From Fidelibacterota bacterium UBA2125 (GTDB lineage Bacteria; Fidelibacterota; Marinisomatia; Marinisomatales; S15-B10): DNA of 14,521 nt. The notes under the pieces were generated by a model that was not told where the DNA came from, ran no database searches, and was given only the letters and a program-made list of their open reading frames with translations. The position numbers and the translations under genes are program-made. Positions 1 through 7,200 of this stretch are shown here, piece after piece. Location: assembly GCA_002329125.1 (NCBI GenBank), contig DCXX01000073.1, forward strand, positions 444 through 14,964, read 5' to 3'. The first letter of the stretch is position 1, and each line of letters begins with the position of its first letter.

Positions 1-1469
1 TTCATGGTGCACGAGCCCAAGGGAATCATCCCGTCCGCTAGAGAAAAATCCTTGGTCTCCAAATGGCGGATGTACCTTAGCAGTTCAGTCTCCGTGTGAT
101 AGCTGTTAAATACTGGGTGGTCCATGTAAGACGATTCCCGGGCCAGCTCACCGGTATGAGGAATCGGCTTTGCCCCTACCGGCGATGCTCCAAAGCATTC
201 CAACAGATCATGGACGTTCTGTTCGGTGGTGGTTTCATCTACCGAGACGGCTACGGATCCGTCGTCGAATTTTCTTACGGAAATTCCCTTCTTTTTTGTC
301 TTTTCATCCCACCCTTTTGGCGGCACAAACCGGACGGTGTCAAATAAAGTTTGATCCGTCACCTCCACTCCCGCCTTCTCAAGAGAATGGAAGAAAAGCA
401 TGGCACATTTATGAATCTTTTCGGCAATCTGCTTCAAACCATCGGGGCCATGATAAACGGCATACATCCCCGCCATAACAGCCAGGAGTACCTGTGCAGT
501 GCAGATGTTGGAGGTAGCCTTGTCTCTCCGAATATGCTGCTCTCGTGTCTGGAGCGCCATACGGAAGGAGCGCTTCTTCCGAGCATCCACCGTGACGCCG
601 ATAATTCTGCCAGGCATGAGCCGTTTGAAATCGTCCGAAGATGCGAAGAATGCGGCATGAGGTCCGCCGTAACCTAAGGGGACGCCGAATCGCTGACTGT
701 TCCCCACTGCAGTATCGACACCAAACTCACCTGGCGGTTTCAGAAGAGTCAACGCCATAAGGTCCGTGGCGGCGCAGACAAAGGCGCCTGCTTCATGAGC
801 AAAGGCACAAAGGTTACCATAATCCAATACTGCACCGGAGGTGCCGGGGTATTGGATGAGAGCTCCGAAAACAGTTTCATCAAAACTAAACTCATTGTGA
901 GGTAAAACTTTTACCTCAACATTTTGCGGTTCGGCCCGGCTCTGAACTACTGCCACAGTCTGGGGATGGCAATCTTCCGACACCAGAAAAACGGCTCCTG
1001 TCTTGTGGGCCCGGTGGAACATGGTCATAGCCTCTGCCGCCGCAGTGGCCTCGTCCAGGAGAGAAGCGTTGGCCAGCGGTAGGCCAGTGAGGTCGCTGAC
1101 ACATGTCTGATAATTCAGGAGCGCCTCCAACCGTCCCTGAGAAATCTCCGCCTGATAAGGCGTGTAGGCAGTGTACCAGGCAGGATTCTCAAGAATATTT
1201 CTCCGGATCACTGGTGGTGTGACGGAGGAACTGTAACCCTGGCCAATATAGCATTTGCCCGGCCGGTTTTTTCCGGCAATCTCAGCCAGAGATGCCAGCA
1301 CCTCTGTTTCTGAAAGCGGATGAGGCTCTGTCAACTCATCCTGCCACCGGATAGACTGGGGGAGCACCAGTTCAATGAACTGTTCCCAGTTCTTTATCTC
1401 AAGAGACTCCAGCATTTCAGCAATTTCCTTTTCGCTGAGACCAAGATGTCTTTTTTGGAAAGTGGCCAT
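1..1469 (-). CDS. gcvP: Glycine dehydrogenase (decarboxylating), P protein, N-terminal half (partial)
   Basis: P protein of the glycine cleavage system, a cytoplasmic PLP enzyme that decarboxylates glycine and passes the aminomethyl group to the lipoyl arm of GcvH. About 489 codons are visible without a stop; the 3' end lies beyond base 1. It begins MATFQKRHLGLSEKEIAEML, the usual RHLG/RHIG opening of the family. It continues with family blocks such as TPPVIRRNILENPAWYTAYT, PYQAEISQGRLEALLNYQT, GLPLANASLLDEATAAAEAM and FGVPLGYGGPHAAFF. The last visible residues, IPLGSCTM after HTETELLRYIRHLE, belong to the join between the two halves of single-chain GcvP, so this is the long homodimeric form rather than the split GcvPA/GcvPB form. 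The PLP-binding lysine lies in the unseen half. The ATG at 1467-1469 fits the family start but has no clear Shine-Dalgarno sequence. Function is highly likely. Confidence 0.96.
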   Translation of the reverse strand, partial: MATFQKRHLGLSEKEIAEMLESLEIKNWEQFIELVLPQSIRWQDELTEPHPLSETEVLASLAEIAGKNRPGKCYIGQGYSSSVTPPVIRRNILENPAWYTAYTPYQAEISQGRLEALLNYQTCVSDLTGLPLANASLLDEATAAAEAMTMFHRAHKTGAVFLVSEDCHPQTVAVVQSRAEPQNVEVKVLPHNEFSFDETVFGALIQYPGTSGAVLDYGNLCAFAHEAGAFVCAATDLMALTLLKPPGEFGVDTAVGNSQRFGVPLGYGGPHAAFFASSDDFKRLMPGRIIGVTVDARKKRSFRMALQTREQHIRRDKATSNICTAQVLLAVMAGMYAVYHGPDGLKQIAEKIHKCAMLFFHSLEKAGVEVTDQTLFDTVRFVPPKGWDEKTKKKGISVRKFDDGSVAVSVDETTTEQNVHDLLECFGASPVGAKPIPHTGELARESSYMDHPVFNSYHTETELLRYIRHLETKDFSLADGMIPLGSCTM

Positions 1470-1559
1470 ACTGTAATTAAAAAATCATTTAATGAAATTT
1501 CAAAAAAGTTATCGGCAAGAAATTAACAATGAAACCATCCATACGAGACCAATTAAAAA

Positions 1560-2714
1560 CTATTTATCCCGATTTTCGACTGGGTGATTAAGGTAAATAA
1601 TATTCTGACTCCCCGAGTTTGCAGTAATAATGTCTGGGTAACTGTCCCCATTAAGATCTCCTACGGTTACTCCATAGGTTACATTTTCAACTGGGCCAAA
1701 TTCATATTGCTTGAAGTATGTGCCATTGTTTAAAAAATAGTGATTCCTTTGCCCAGCATTACCAATCACAATATCAATGTCACCATCCAGATCAAGATCA
1801 CTCAAATCGATAGAATAGGTTGCATCTGTTTCATTGCCAAAAGTCTGGAATTTCACAAATGTTCCTTTGGCATTACCATAGTAGACCGCATTTCTTTCCT
1901 CAATGTTTGCGGTCACAATATCCAGATGACCATCTCCATTCATATCACCGATTGCGATATCCCGAGTTTCATCCTTACCTGTACCATATGTTATATAGTC
2001 AACAAACTGGGGGCCAAAATATATATTATTGGTTTGGGCATTCCGGTTGGCCAGAATCAAATCTTGATGGCCATCCCAATTTATATCTGCCGAAACAATA
2101 GAAATGGTCGCTTCCTCAGCCAATCCGAACGGTTGCGAATAACTAAACTCCCCTTTCCCATTGTTCAAGTAGATGAAATTTTGAGTTCGGCGGTTAGCCA
2201 CAGCTATATCAACAAAATTGTCATTGTTCAAGTCAGCCAGGCATAAACCTCGTGTGCTGGATGCTGAATGTCCAAAAGTGTGATCAAAGTAAAGTTTTCC
2301 AGTGCCATCATTCTTGAAAACTATATTTTTTATTCGATCATTTCCCACTACCACGTCCAAGTCACCATCATTGTCCAAATCGGCATTTGGCACTACATAA
2401 GTAGTGTTTAATTCATCACCCAATCGTACAGCCTTACGAAAGAAACCATGACCGGTGTTATAGAAAATATAGTTTTGCTCAGCCCAGTGCCGTCCATTAC
2501 CGACCAGGACGTCAAGATCACCGTCTCCATCCAAATCGGCAAGACTTGTAGATGCTGTTAAACTTTTATCGTTTCCCAGTTTGCCATATGGATGAGGTTT
2601 AAATATTCTTGTTTGTGCGCATAAAAGATTTGAACCCAAACATAAAGAAATAAATAGTCTAAAGACCAAACCGTGTTTCAGGGAGGTTAGTTTGGTATCT
2701 GCTTGAAAATTCAA
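1560..2714 (-). CDS. Secreted FG-GAP/VCBS repeat protein (seven repeats)
   Basis: Exported protein of 384 residues. A hydrophobic stretch at about residues 16-32 ending LLCAQ looks like a signal peptide cleaved near 34. The rest holds seven evenly spaced (about 47-52 residues) calcium-loop repeats of the D-x-[ND]-x-D-G-x-x-D type. They start near residues 60, 112, 161, 210, 257, 308 and 353, for example DLDGDGDLDVLVGN, DLDNDGDLDVVVGN and DMNGDGHLDIVTAN. Seven repeats would close one integrin-like seven-bladed beta-propeller, with little left over. Such domains usually bind calcium and ligands or stabilise surface proteins; no enzyme domain or C-terminal sorting signal is seen. The start is uncertain: the frame opens at a TTG with no good Shine-Dalgarno sequence, one codon after the TGA of the upstream transporter and in the same frame. 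It is probably co-transcribed with the transporter and hemerythrin genes. Ligand unknown. Confidence 0.85.
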   Translation of the reverse strand: MNFQADTKLTSLKHGLVFRLFISLCLGSNLLCAQTRIFKPHPYGKLGNDKSLTASTSLADLDGDGDLDVLVGNGRHWAEQNYIFYNTGHGFFRKAVRLGDELNTTYVVPNADLDNDGDLDVVVGNDRIKNIVFKNDGTGKLYFDHTFGHSASSTRGLCLADLNNDNFVDIAVANRRTQNFIYLNNGKGEFSYSQPFGLAEEATISIVSADINWDGHQDLILANRNAQTNNIYFGPQFVDYITYGTGKDETRDIAIGDMNGDGHLDIVTANIEERNAVYYGNAKGTFVKFQTFGNETDATYSIDLSDLDLDGDIDIVIGNAGQRNHYFLNNGTYFKQYEFGPVENVTYGVTVGDLNGDSYPDIITANSGSQNIIYLNHPVENRDK

Positions 2715-2717
2715 ATT

Positions 2718-4001
2718 TCAGAAAAACCTGAAATAGAGGAAGACAAACGAGAAAACGGTGAGAAATGCGATACTGATAATAGCAAGTAGCTGAAGCCAAC
2801 GACCAGGCCTGAATTCAGGCGCCACCCAAGAGGCAGTGACGGCACGGTAGGTGAGCAATCCGAGAAATGGCGCTGAAAGAAATGAAAGTGTTGTGGCCAG
2901 ATCCACTAGGCCTGCAAGACTTTCAAGGTAGAATACGATAATCAGCATGGCGCCCCCCGCCAAGATTGCCAGCCAGAGCCAATAGTCCCATGAATTGCCC
3001 GATACCTGCAATACTTCACGCTTCTCTTCCGCTGTACGGAAACGCCTCCCTACCATCTGCAAGGCTCTGGGGAAACCGTCACTGACCGTCAACATGGAAG
3101 AGAGCATGGTAGTGAACGCTGAGACGACTATTATCGGTCGGCTCCACGACCCAAGGGCAGATGTATAAAGTTCGATGATCTGACCGGCAAAAGCGCCCGC
3201 ACTATCTTCCACCGTAATACCTTTGTCAAACATGACCGCTGTTCCCAAAAAACAGAACATGAGCGCCAGGATAGCGGTGCCCATATAACCCACCTTGAAA
3301 TCGAAGAGTGTTTCGTCCAAACTGGGTGTATGACCGGTCTCCTGTTCGCGCGCCAAAGTCCAGAGGGACTGCCAGACAGAGACATCCATTCCTGTAGGCA
3401 TCCAACCGACGAGAGCAACAATAAAACCGATATCCATCAGTCCCACCTTTCCCCAGAGGCGAATTCCGTGCAAATGTGGCACTAAGCTTATTACGGCGAC
3501 AACGGTAGAGACAGCTAGCACCACCATGACACCCTTAACGATCTTATCCATTAGCGGGTAACGGCCTATGCCCAGTATGAGCAAACCTATAATGATGAGC
3601 ATTAATGACCACAGTTCCACCGGTGACAGAATAGAAATGGACGGTTTCCATCCAGTCAGCTGAATGGCCATTCCTGCGGTAACCGCCGTAACAGCGGCCA
3701 GGACAGAAAACATAGTCGCCAGCGTAAGAATGAGATAAAGCACCAGGCTCCATTTCCCTTGCCGGCGATATGCTTCAAGAAGCGTACTTCCCGTAGCCAC
3801 CGCATATCTCTGGCCGAATTCAAAAAGTGGGTATTTGAGAATCAGCGCCAGCAGGATGACCCAAACAAGAGCAAATCCGTAACCGGCGCCGGCGCGAGTA
3901 GATTGCACCAAGTGGGAAACTCCGACTGATACTGCAGCAAAGAGAAGACCCGGTCCCATCGCTTTGAAACTGTAATTGCTCAATTTCACAGGTAATCCCA
4001 A
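2718..4001 (-). CDS. Nramp-like (NRAMP/SLC11 family) membrane transporter with altered metal site
   Basis: Polytopic inner-membrane protein of 427 residues with about eleven hydrophobic segments, matching the length and layout of the Nramp divalent-metal/proton symporters. The opening AMGPGLLFAA at residues 14-23, then STRAGAGYGF at 34-43 and LKYPLFEFGQRYA at 55-67, are typical of the family. The metal-binding positions differ from the classical ones. Where TM1 normally has DPGN this protein has GVSH (27-30). In TM6 the usual MPH is MPT (201-203, in GWMPTGMD). The cargo may therefore not be Mn2+/Fe2+; this looks like a divergent subgroup. The frame opens at a TTG 11 bases after the hemerythrin stop; a GTG at 3989 or the ATG at codon 15 are alternative starts. 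It sits between a hemerythrin and a VCBS protein in one tight unit. Family is confident, substrate is not. Confidence 0.88.
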   Translation of the reverse strand: MGLPVKLSNYSFKAMGPGLLFAAVSVGVSHLVQSTRAGAGYGFALVWVILLALILKYPLFEFGQRYAVATGSTLLEAYRRQGKWSLVLYLILTLATMFSVLAAVTAVTAGMAIQLTGWKPSISILSPVELWSLMLIIIGLLILGIGRYPLMDKIVKGVMVVLAVSTVVAVISLVPHLHGIRLWGKVGLMDIGFIVALVGWMPTGMDVSVWQSLWTLAREQETGHTPSLDETLFDFKVGYMGTAILALMFCFLGTAVMFDKGITVEDSAGAFAGQIIELYTSALGSWSRPIIVVSAFTTMLSSMLTVSDGFPRALQMVGRRFRTAEEKREVLQVSGNSWDYWLWLAILAGGAMLIIVFYLESLAGLVDLATTLSFLSAPFLGLLTYRAVTASWVAPEFRPGRWLQLLAIISIAFLTVFSFVFLYFRFF

Positions 4002-4012
4002 CAGATGAAACG

Positions 4013-4567
4013 CTATGCGCGGTATACTGACTTCAGTTTATCCTTGAGTCCTAGCAGGTATTCGATCTTCTCCAAACCTATAGATTCCTCATTCACCCTT
4101 TGAAACTCACGTTCTAGTTTGGACTGATCTTCATCAGTAAGACGACTGTCCGCCATGGGGTAGAGGATGTTATTTTCCTTATAGATATGATCTCTCAGCA
4201 GATAAACAAATCCCCGGGCATTGTCCACGAAGGTAGGGATTACCTTGCGATCACCTTCCCGGTACGATGTGGCGGCTTCTGCCATTTTCTTTACATAATC
4301 CCGTCCTACAGTATGTTCCGACAGCATCACAGCAATAGGGCCTTCTTCCGAGGAAAAGCCCGCTTCTTCCATGGTGGAGAAAAGAAGATCCTCCTCCTTT
4401 CTGTGATGGCATCTGTCTGCAAATTCTCTAATGAATTCTACAATCTGTTCAAGATGATCTGAAGGAACTTCCTGGCCGGATTCAAGATCATCGCAAACTT
4501 TGGCAGTGATGTCAAGCATAACTGTTATGGACTCGTGTTCTTCAACAAGCTGTTCTGTCGGTTTCAT
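4013..4567 (-). CDS. Hemerythrin-like HHE domain protein
   Basis: Predicted soluble, mostly helical cytoplasmic protein of 184 residues. The histidine/carboxylate pattern is that of hemerythrin HHE domains, which hold a di-iron centre for binding O2, NO or iron. It shows EEHES near residue 11, CHHRKEED (H-x3-E) near 53-60, SEHTVGRDY near 85, and DHIYKENNILYP (H-x3-E) near 125-136. The ATG at 4565-4567 is chosen over a longer opening at 4630 because an AGAAAGGA Shine-Dalgarno sequence sits eight bases upstream and MKPTEQLVEEH is a usual opening for the family. No signal peptide is seen. It is the first gene of the unit with the Nramp-like transporter (11 bases downstream) and faces the alkane monooxygenase gene across a 247-base divergent region. 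Oxygen or NO sensing, iron handling or O2 supply are all possible; the sequence does not decide. Confidence 0.88.
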   Translation of the reverse strand: MKPTEQLVEEHESITVMLDITAKVCDDLESGQEVPSDHLEQIVEFIREFADRCHHRKEEDLLFSTMEEAGFSSEEGPIAVMLSEHTVGRDYVKKMAEAATSYREGDRKVIPTFVDNARGFVYLLRDHIYKENNILYPMADSRLTDEDQSKLEREFQRVNEESIGLEKIEYLLGLKDKLKSVYRA

Positions 4568-4814
4568 TGTGGATTTCCTTTCTGAATAATTGTAATAAAT
4601 TAGCGCGAAACTCTCTTCGAATCTTCGCAAAAAATAGCTCCTCCCTTAACTCGGACAATTTTTCTTTCTTTGGCAAAACTTTGTCGAGATAACAGAAAAT
4701 AATCCATGGACGGATTTTTCATTACACACCAAATTTTTCCCCAATAATCCTTACATTTCATTGTGAAGGACTCATTAACACTTTTGTTGTTACTTGTAAT
4801 CAAAGGAAGCTGAA
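4568..4814. other. Divergent intergenic region, hemerythrin / alkane monooxygenase
   Basis: AT-rich 247-base stretch between two genes that point away from each other, so it must hold both promoters. No convincing -35/-10 pair was found. The plus side ends with AAAGGAAG at 4802-4809, a good Shine-Dalgarno sequence for the monooxygenase. A short inverted repeat (GCGAA at 4605-4609, TTCGC at 4624-4628) and a TTAC-TT-GTAA palindrome near 4790-4799 are present but may be chance. A 67-codon frame here is not believed to be a gene. Confidence 0.6.
4576..4583 (-). promoter_or_regulatory. Ribosome binding site of the hemerythrin gene
   Basis: Minus-strand AGAAAGGA lies eight bases before the ATG at 4567. 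It decides the start 63 bases inside the longest frame. Confidence 0.7.
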
Positions 4815-5912
4815 ATGAAATACTTAAAATACTTTATTACACCCATATTAGCACCAACAGTGATGATTGGAGTTCTGCTTGGCGGTCACTGGATGTGGCT
4901 TGGCCTTGCAGTATTATTTTTTGTGGTGATTGTCGGGGACGCAGTTCTGGGTGAAGATGCCTCTCAACCGGAATACAACTATCCCTGGCTGATAGAGCTT
5001 CCATTGCATTTGGCCTTACCTCTCATCCTACTCCTGCTACTGAGTTTTGCCTGGGCATCAGGAAGCGGAATCCAAGATTTTTTAGGTATAGGACAATTGT
5101 TAACAGCTTGGTTTTCCTACGATTTCCTGGCGGCGAGGAATACCAGTATATGGTCTGATTATTTAGGTGCCCTACTCGGCGTGGGATTTATGGTTGCCGG
5201 ATATGGCACCAACGTAGGTCATGAACTTACCCATCGAATAAAAGACAAAATTGCAATGTTTGAAGGAAGATGGCTTCTGTCAGCAAGCTGTAATCCGGAC
5301 TTTTCAATCGAACATGTATACGGTCACCACGTAATCGTTGGTACCGATGAAGATCCAGCAACAGCCAGAAAAGGAGAAAATGTATACGCTTTTTCCATAA
5401 GATCAACTGTGATGGGTCATATAAGCGCCTGGAAACTCGAGCTGAAAAGACTTCGGAAAAAGGAATACAGTCCCATTTCCTTGAGGAACAGGATGATAAC
5501 CGGATATTTCATGTCGGCATTTTGGTGTGTTATATTTTTTATTGCGAGTGGTGTATTCGGTCTAGTACTGTTTCTGGGACAGGCTGTTTTTGCAAAATTT
5601 ATCCTTGAGATTGTGAATTACATGGAACATTACGGCCTTGCCCGGAAACCAGATCAACGAATTGGACCTGAACATTCCTGGAATACTAATAAGAGGATGA
5701 GCGGAATGGTATTGTTTTCTCTAACCAGGCATTCAGCTCACCATGAAAAACCAAGTGTAAAATTCTGGAAATTGGATCCTTATGAGGATGCACCACAAAT
5801 GCCCTATGGCTACCTGACCACTCTGATATTTTGTCTGATACCTCCGCTATGGTACCTAATTATGACCCCAAGACTGAATGACTGGGAAAAGCACTATTCC
5901 CCTGTCATGTAG
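4815..5912 (+). CDS. alkB: Integral-membrane alkane 1-monooxygenase (AlkB family)
   Basis: Non-heme di-iron membrane hydroxylase of 365 residues that would oxidise the terminal carbon of medium-chain alkanes or related hydrocarbons, using electrons from rubredoxin. All histidine motifs of the family are intact: HELTHR at 136-141, EHVYGHH at 166-172, NYMEHYGL at 268-275 (the HYG block) and LTRHSAHHE at 303-311. Hydrophobic segments at about 7-40, 60-80, 92-130, 228-265 and 333-350 fit the six-helix AlkB fold. No rubredoxin domain is fused and none is encoded nearby. The ATG has a strong AAAGGAAG site five bases upstream. It stands as a single plus-strand gene, divergent from the hemerythrin and convergent with the lipoprotein gene. 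Related membrane hydroxylases acting on other hydrophobic substrates (for example xylene monooxygenase) cannot be excluded, but the full set of motifs favours AlkB. Confidence 0.93.
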   Translation: MKYLKYFITPILAPTVMIGVLLGGHWMWLGLAVLFFVVIVGDAVLGEDASQPEYNYPWLIELPLHLALPLILLLLLSFAWASGSGIQDFLGIGQLLTAWFSYDFLAARNTSIWSDYLGALLGVGFMVAGYGTNVGHELTHRIKDKIAMFEGRWLLSASCNPDFSIEHVYGHHVIVGTDEDPATARKGENVYAFSIRSTVMGHISAWKLELKRLRKKEYSPISLRNRMITGYFMSAFWCVIFFIASGVFGLVLFLGQAVFAKFILEIVNYMEHYGLARKPDQRIGPEHSWNTNKRMSGMVLFSLTRHSAHHEKPSVKFWKLDPYEDAPQMPYGYLTTLIFCLIPPLWYLIMTPRLNDWEKHYSPVM

Positions 5913-5982
5913 TAAGTAATCATCAAACTTTTCCTTCATATGATTCAGACCCGTCGGGCAAGTAAGGACAAACTATAAAATA

Positions 5983-6012
5983 TTAAAAGGACGGCTCCAA
6001 GTCGGCCTTTTT
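5983..6012 (+). terminator. Possible terminator downstream of the alkane monooxygenase
   Basis: An A-run followed by GG (5985-5990), a GC-rich core (GAC and GTC can pair around 5990-6003) and GGCC then five T (6004-6012) give an imperfect hairpin with a T-tract in the plus direction. It lies about 70 bases after the monooxygenase stop and overlaps the last codons of the convergent lipoprotein gene. The stem needs a bulge, so this is weak. Confidence 0.3.
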
Positions 6013-6396
6013 GAATCTTTTTCCTGTTTCCGAAAAATCATATATCCATGTCATGATAGTGTCAGAAAGACTGTAGTGGAGGTTCTCTTTGCTTTCCCCG
6101 TATTGTCCGCAATTGTTGGTCAGGGTCAGGGCGTTTCCACTGGTAAGCCACGTGCCGGTGCAGTCGCGGCTATTGGCGAAGTTCCCCTGCTGAATAGTGT
6201 GCGTCCCATTCGATTCAAAGGTGACCATGTAGAATGAACTACCCAGCGGAACCCAGCCAACTGAGATAGTTGCTCTTTTTTCAATTTGTTCCCAAGAGCC
6301 GAGAATTGAACCGTCCGATTCTTCATCCTCCTGATTCGTAAGGTCACAGGATAAGAACATTAAACCTACGGTTACTATTGAAATTACTTTCTTCAT
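5983..6396 (-). CDS. Small lipocalin-like lipoprotein
   Basis: Predicted lipoprotein of 137 residues. The ATG at 6396 gives MKKVISIVTVGLMFLSCDLT, a short basic start, a hydrophobic core and a relaxed lipobox with the lipidated cysteine at residue 17. A longer frame from a TTG at 6429 would only add an implausible extension. After a short acidic linker comes a single beta-rich domain of about 100 residues opening ILGSWEQIEK, followed by VTFESNGTHTI, GTWLTSGNALTLT and a two-cysteine pair (DCTGTW and NNCGQY) that could form a disulfide. The GSW...F-x-x-(N)G-T...GTW pattern is that of the small lipocalin-like lipoproteins common in Bacteroidota-type bacteria. Ligand and role are unknown. It is the last of three minus-strand exported products, 44 bases after the SGNH hydrolase. 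No clear Shine-Dalgarno sequence. Confidence 0.75.
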   Translation of the reverse strand: MKKVISIVTVGLMFLSCDLTNQEDEESDGSILGSWEQIEKRATISVGWVPLGSSFYMVTFESNGTHTIQQGNFANSRDCTGTWLTSGNALTLTNNCGQYGESKENLHYSLSDTIMTWIYDFSETGKRFKKADLEPSF

Positions 6397-6440
6397 TGAT
6401 CTAGCATAAAAGTAGGGTATATCATTCAAAAAAATCTATG

Positions 6441-7124
6441 TTATTTTTCAAGTGTTGCCTCTATAGCAGTTTCGAGGAGAGATTCCATTATTGTGTATCC
6501 AAGTTTGTTTGGGTGAACTCCATCATAAGTGTAATCCTCTGTTAACCCTTTTCGATCATCCACCATTGATGAATAATAGTCAAGATACATGATCCCATTG
6601 TTTTGAGCATAATCTCTGATGATCTCATTTAAGGCGCTAATTTTTCCAACGGGATTAAGCCCTGGCTTCCAAGTATAATCATAAACCGGTAATACAGAAC
6701 AAAGAATAATTTTTATGTCATTAATCATTGCAAGTTCAGCCATAGAAATAATATTGTGTGCTATCATTTCAATGCTTGAGGGACCTGTATTTCCTGCAAT
6801 GTCATTGGTCCCAGCCAAAATAATTACAAGTTCCGGGTTTAAATTGATAACATCAGCCCTGAACCTTAACAACATTTGCGGAGTTGTCTGTGAACTGATG
6901 CCCCGATTGATATATGGTTTACCTGAGAAGAATTCCGGGTGAAAAGTCTTCCAATCCTCAGTAATTGAATTTCCCATAAAAACTATTCTATTCTCACTTG
7001 AAGAAGTTAATGCGAGTTTAGCATTGTCCTCTCTATACTTGCTCAAATTTGCCCAATCTTGAGCAGACACGAAACTGAGGAACAATAATATATAGAACGG
7101 TTTTTCCACCAATTTACCTAGCAC
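6441..7124 (-). CDS. Secreted SGNH/GDSL-family hydrolase
   Basis: Exported esterase/lipase-like protein of 227 residues. Residues 8-22 (PFYILLFLSFVSAQ) form a signal peptide, cleaved probably after SAQ. All SGNH blocks are visible: block I VFMGNSIT with catalytic Ser53, block II NRGISSQTT with Gly75, block III LAGTNDI with Asn107, and block V DGVHPN with Asp201 and His204. The arrangement resembles GDSL-like lipase/acylhydrolase proteins that deacetylate sugars or split small esters, including the platelet-activating-factor acetylhydrolase-like group; the substrate cannot be read from the sequence. The frame opens with GTG at 7124, with only a weak AAGAAG upstream; a GTG at codon 6 is also possible. 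It lies 76 bases after the M24 peptidase and before the lipoprotein. Confidence 0.9.
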   Translation of the reverse strand: MLGKLVEKPFYILLFLSFVSAQDWANLSKYREDNAKLALTSSSENRIVFMGNSITEDWKTFHPEFFSGKPYINRGISSQTTPQMLLRFRADVINLNPELVIILAGTNDIAGNTGPSSIEMIAHNIISMAELAMINDIKIILCSVLPVYDYTWKPGLNPVGKISALNEIIRDYAQNNGIMYLDYYSSMVDDRKGLTEDYTYDGVHPNKLGYTIMESLLETAIEATLEK

Positions 7125-7178
7125 TGTGTACTTCTTTTTTTTATGCGAAATCCAGCATTATAAGTTGAATAAGCTAAT

Positions 7179-7196
7179 TTGGAGTGTTACCTCCAA
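7179..7196 (-). terminator. Hairpin just after the M24 peptidase gene
   Basis: Perfect six-base stem TTGGAG/CTCCAA with a six-base loop, four bases beyond the peptidase stop on the minus strand. No strong T-tract follows, so it may be a weak terminator, a transcript-end stabiliser or chance. Confidence 0.35.
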
Positions 7197-7200
7197 TCCA

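Noticed and set aside
1..1469. Split-type glycine dehydrogenase subunit 1 (GcvPA)
   Set aside because: The frame continues past where GcvPA ends into the HTETELLRYIRHLE...IPLGSCTM junction of single-chain GcvP, with no stop.
1740..2246. 168-codon plus-strand frame antisense to the VCBS gene
   Set aside because: It arises from the repeated calcium-loop codons read backwards; its Ile-rich product is not protein-like.
1560..2714. Tandem DNA repeat or CRISPR-like array
   Set aside because: The periodicity of about 145 bases is that of the protein-level VCBS repeats; the DNA copies differ too much for an array.
4600..4803. 67-codon minus-strand frame upstream of the hemerythrin gene
   Set aside because: No recognisable domain, no ribosome binding site, and it overlaps the hemerythrin leader and the divergent control region.
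4787..4803. FNR/CRP-like operator (TTGTT...ATCAA) before the alkane monooxygenase
   Set aside because: The spacing is 7 instead of the 4 of an FNR box and only the outer bases are symmetric; it also lies against the Shine-Dalgarno site.
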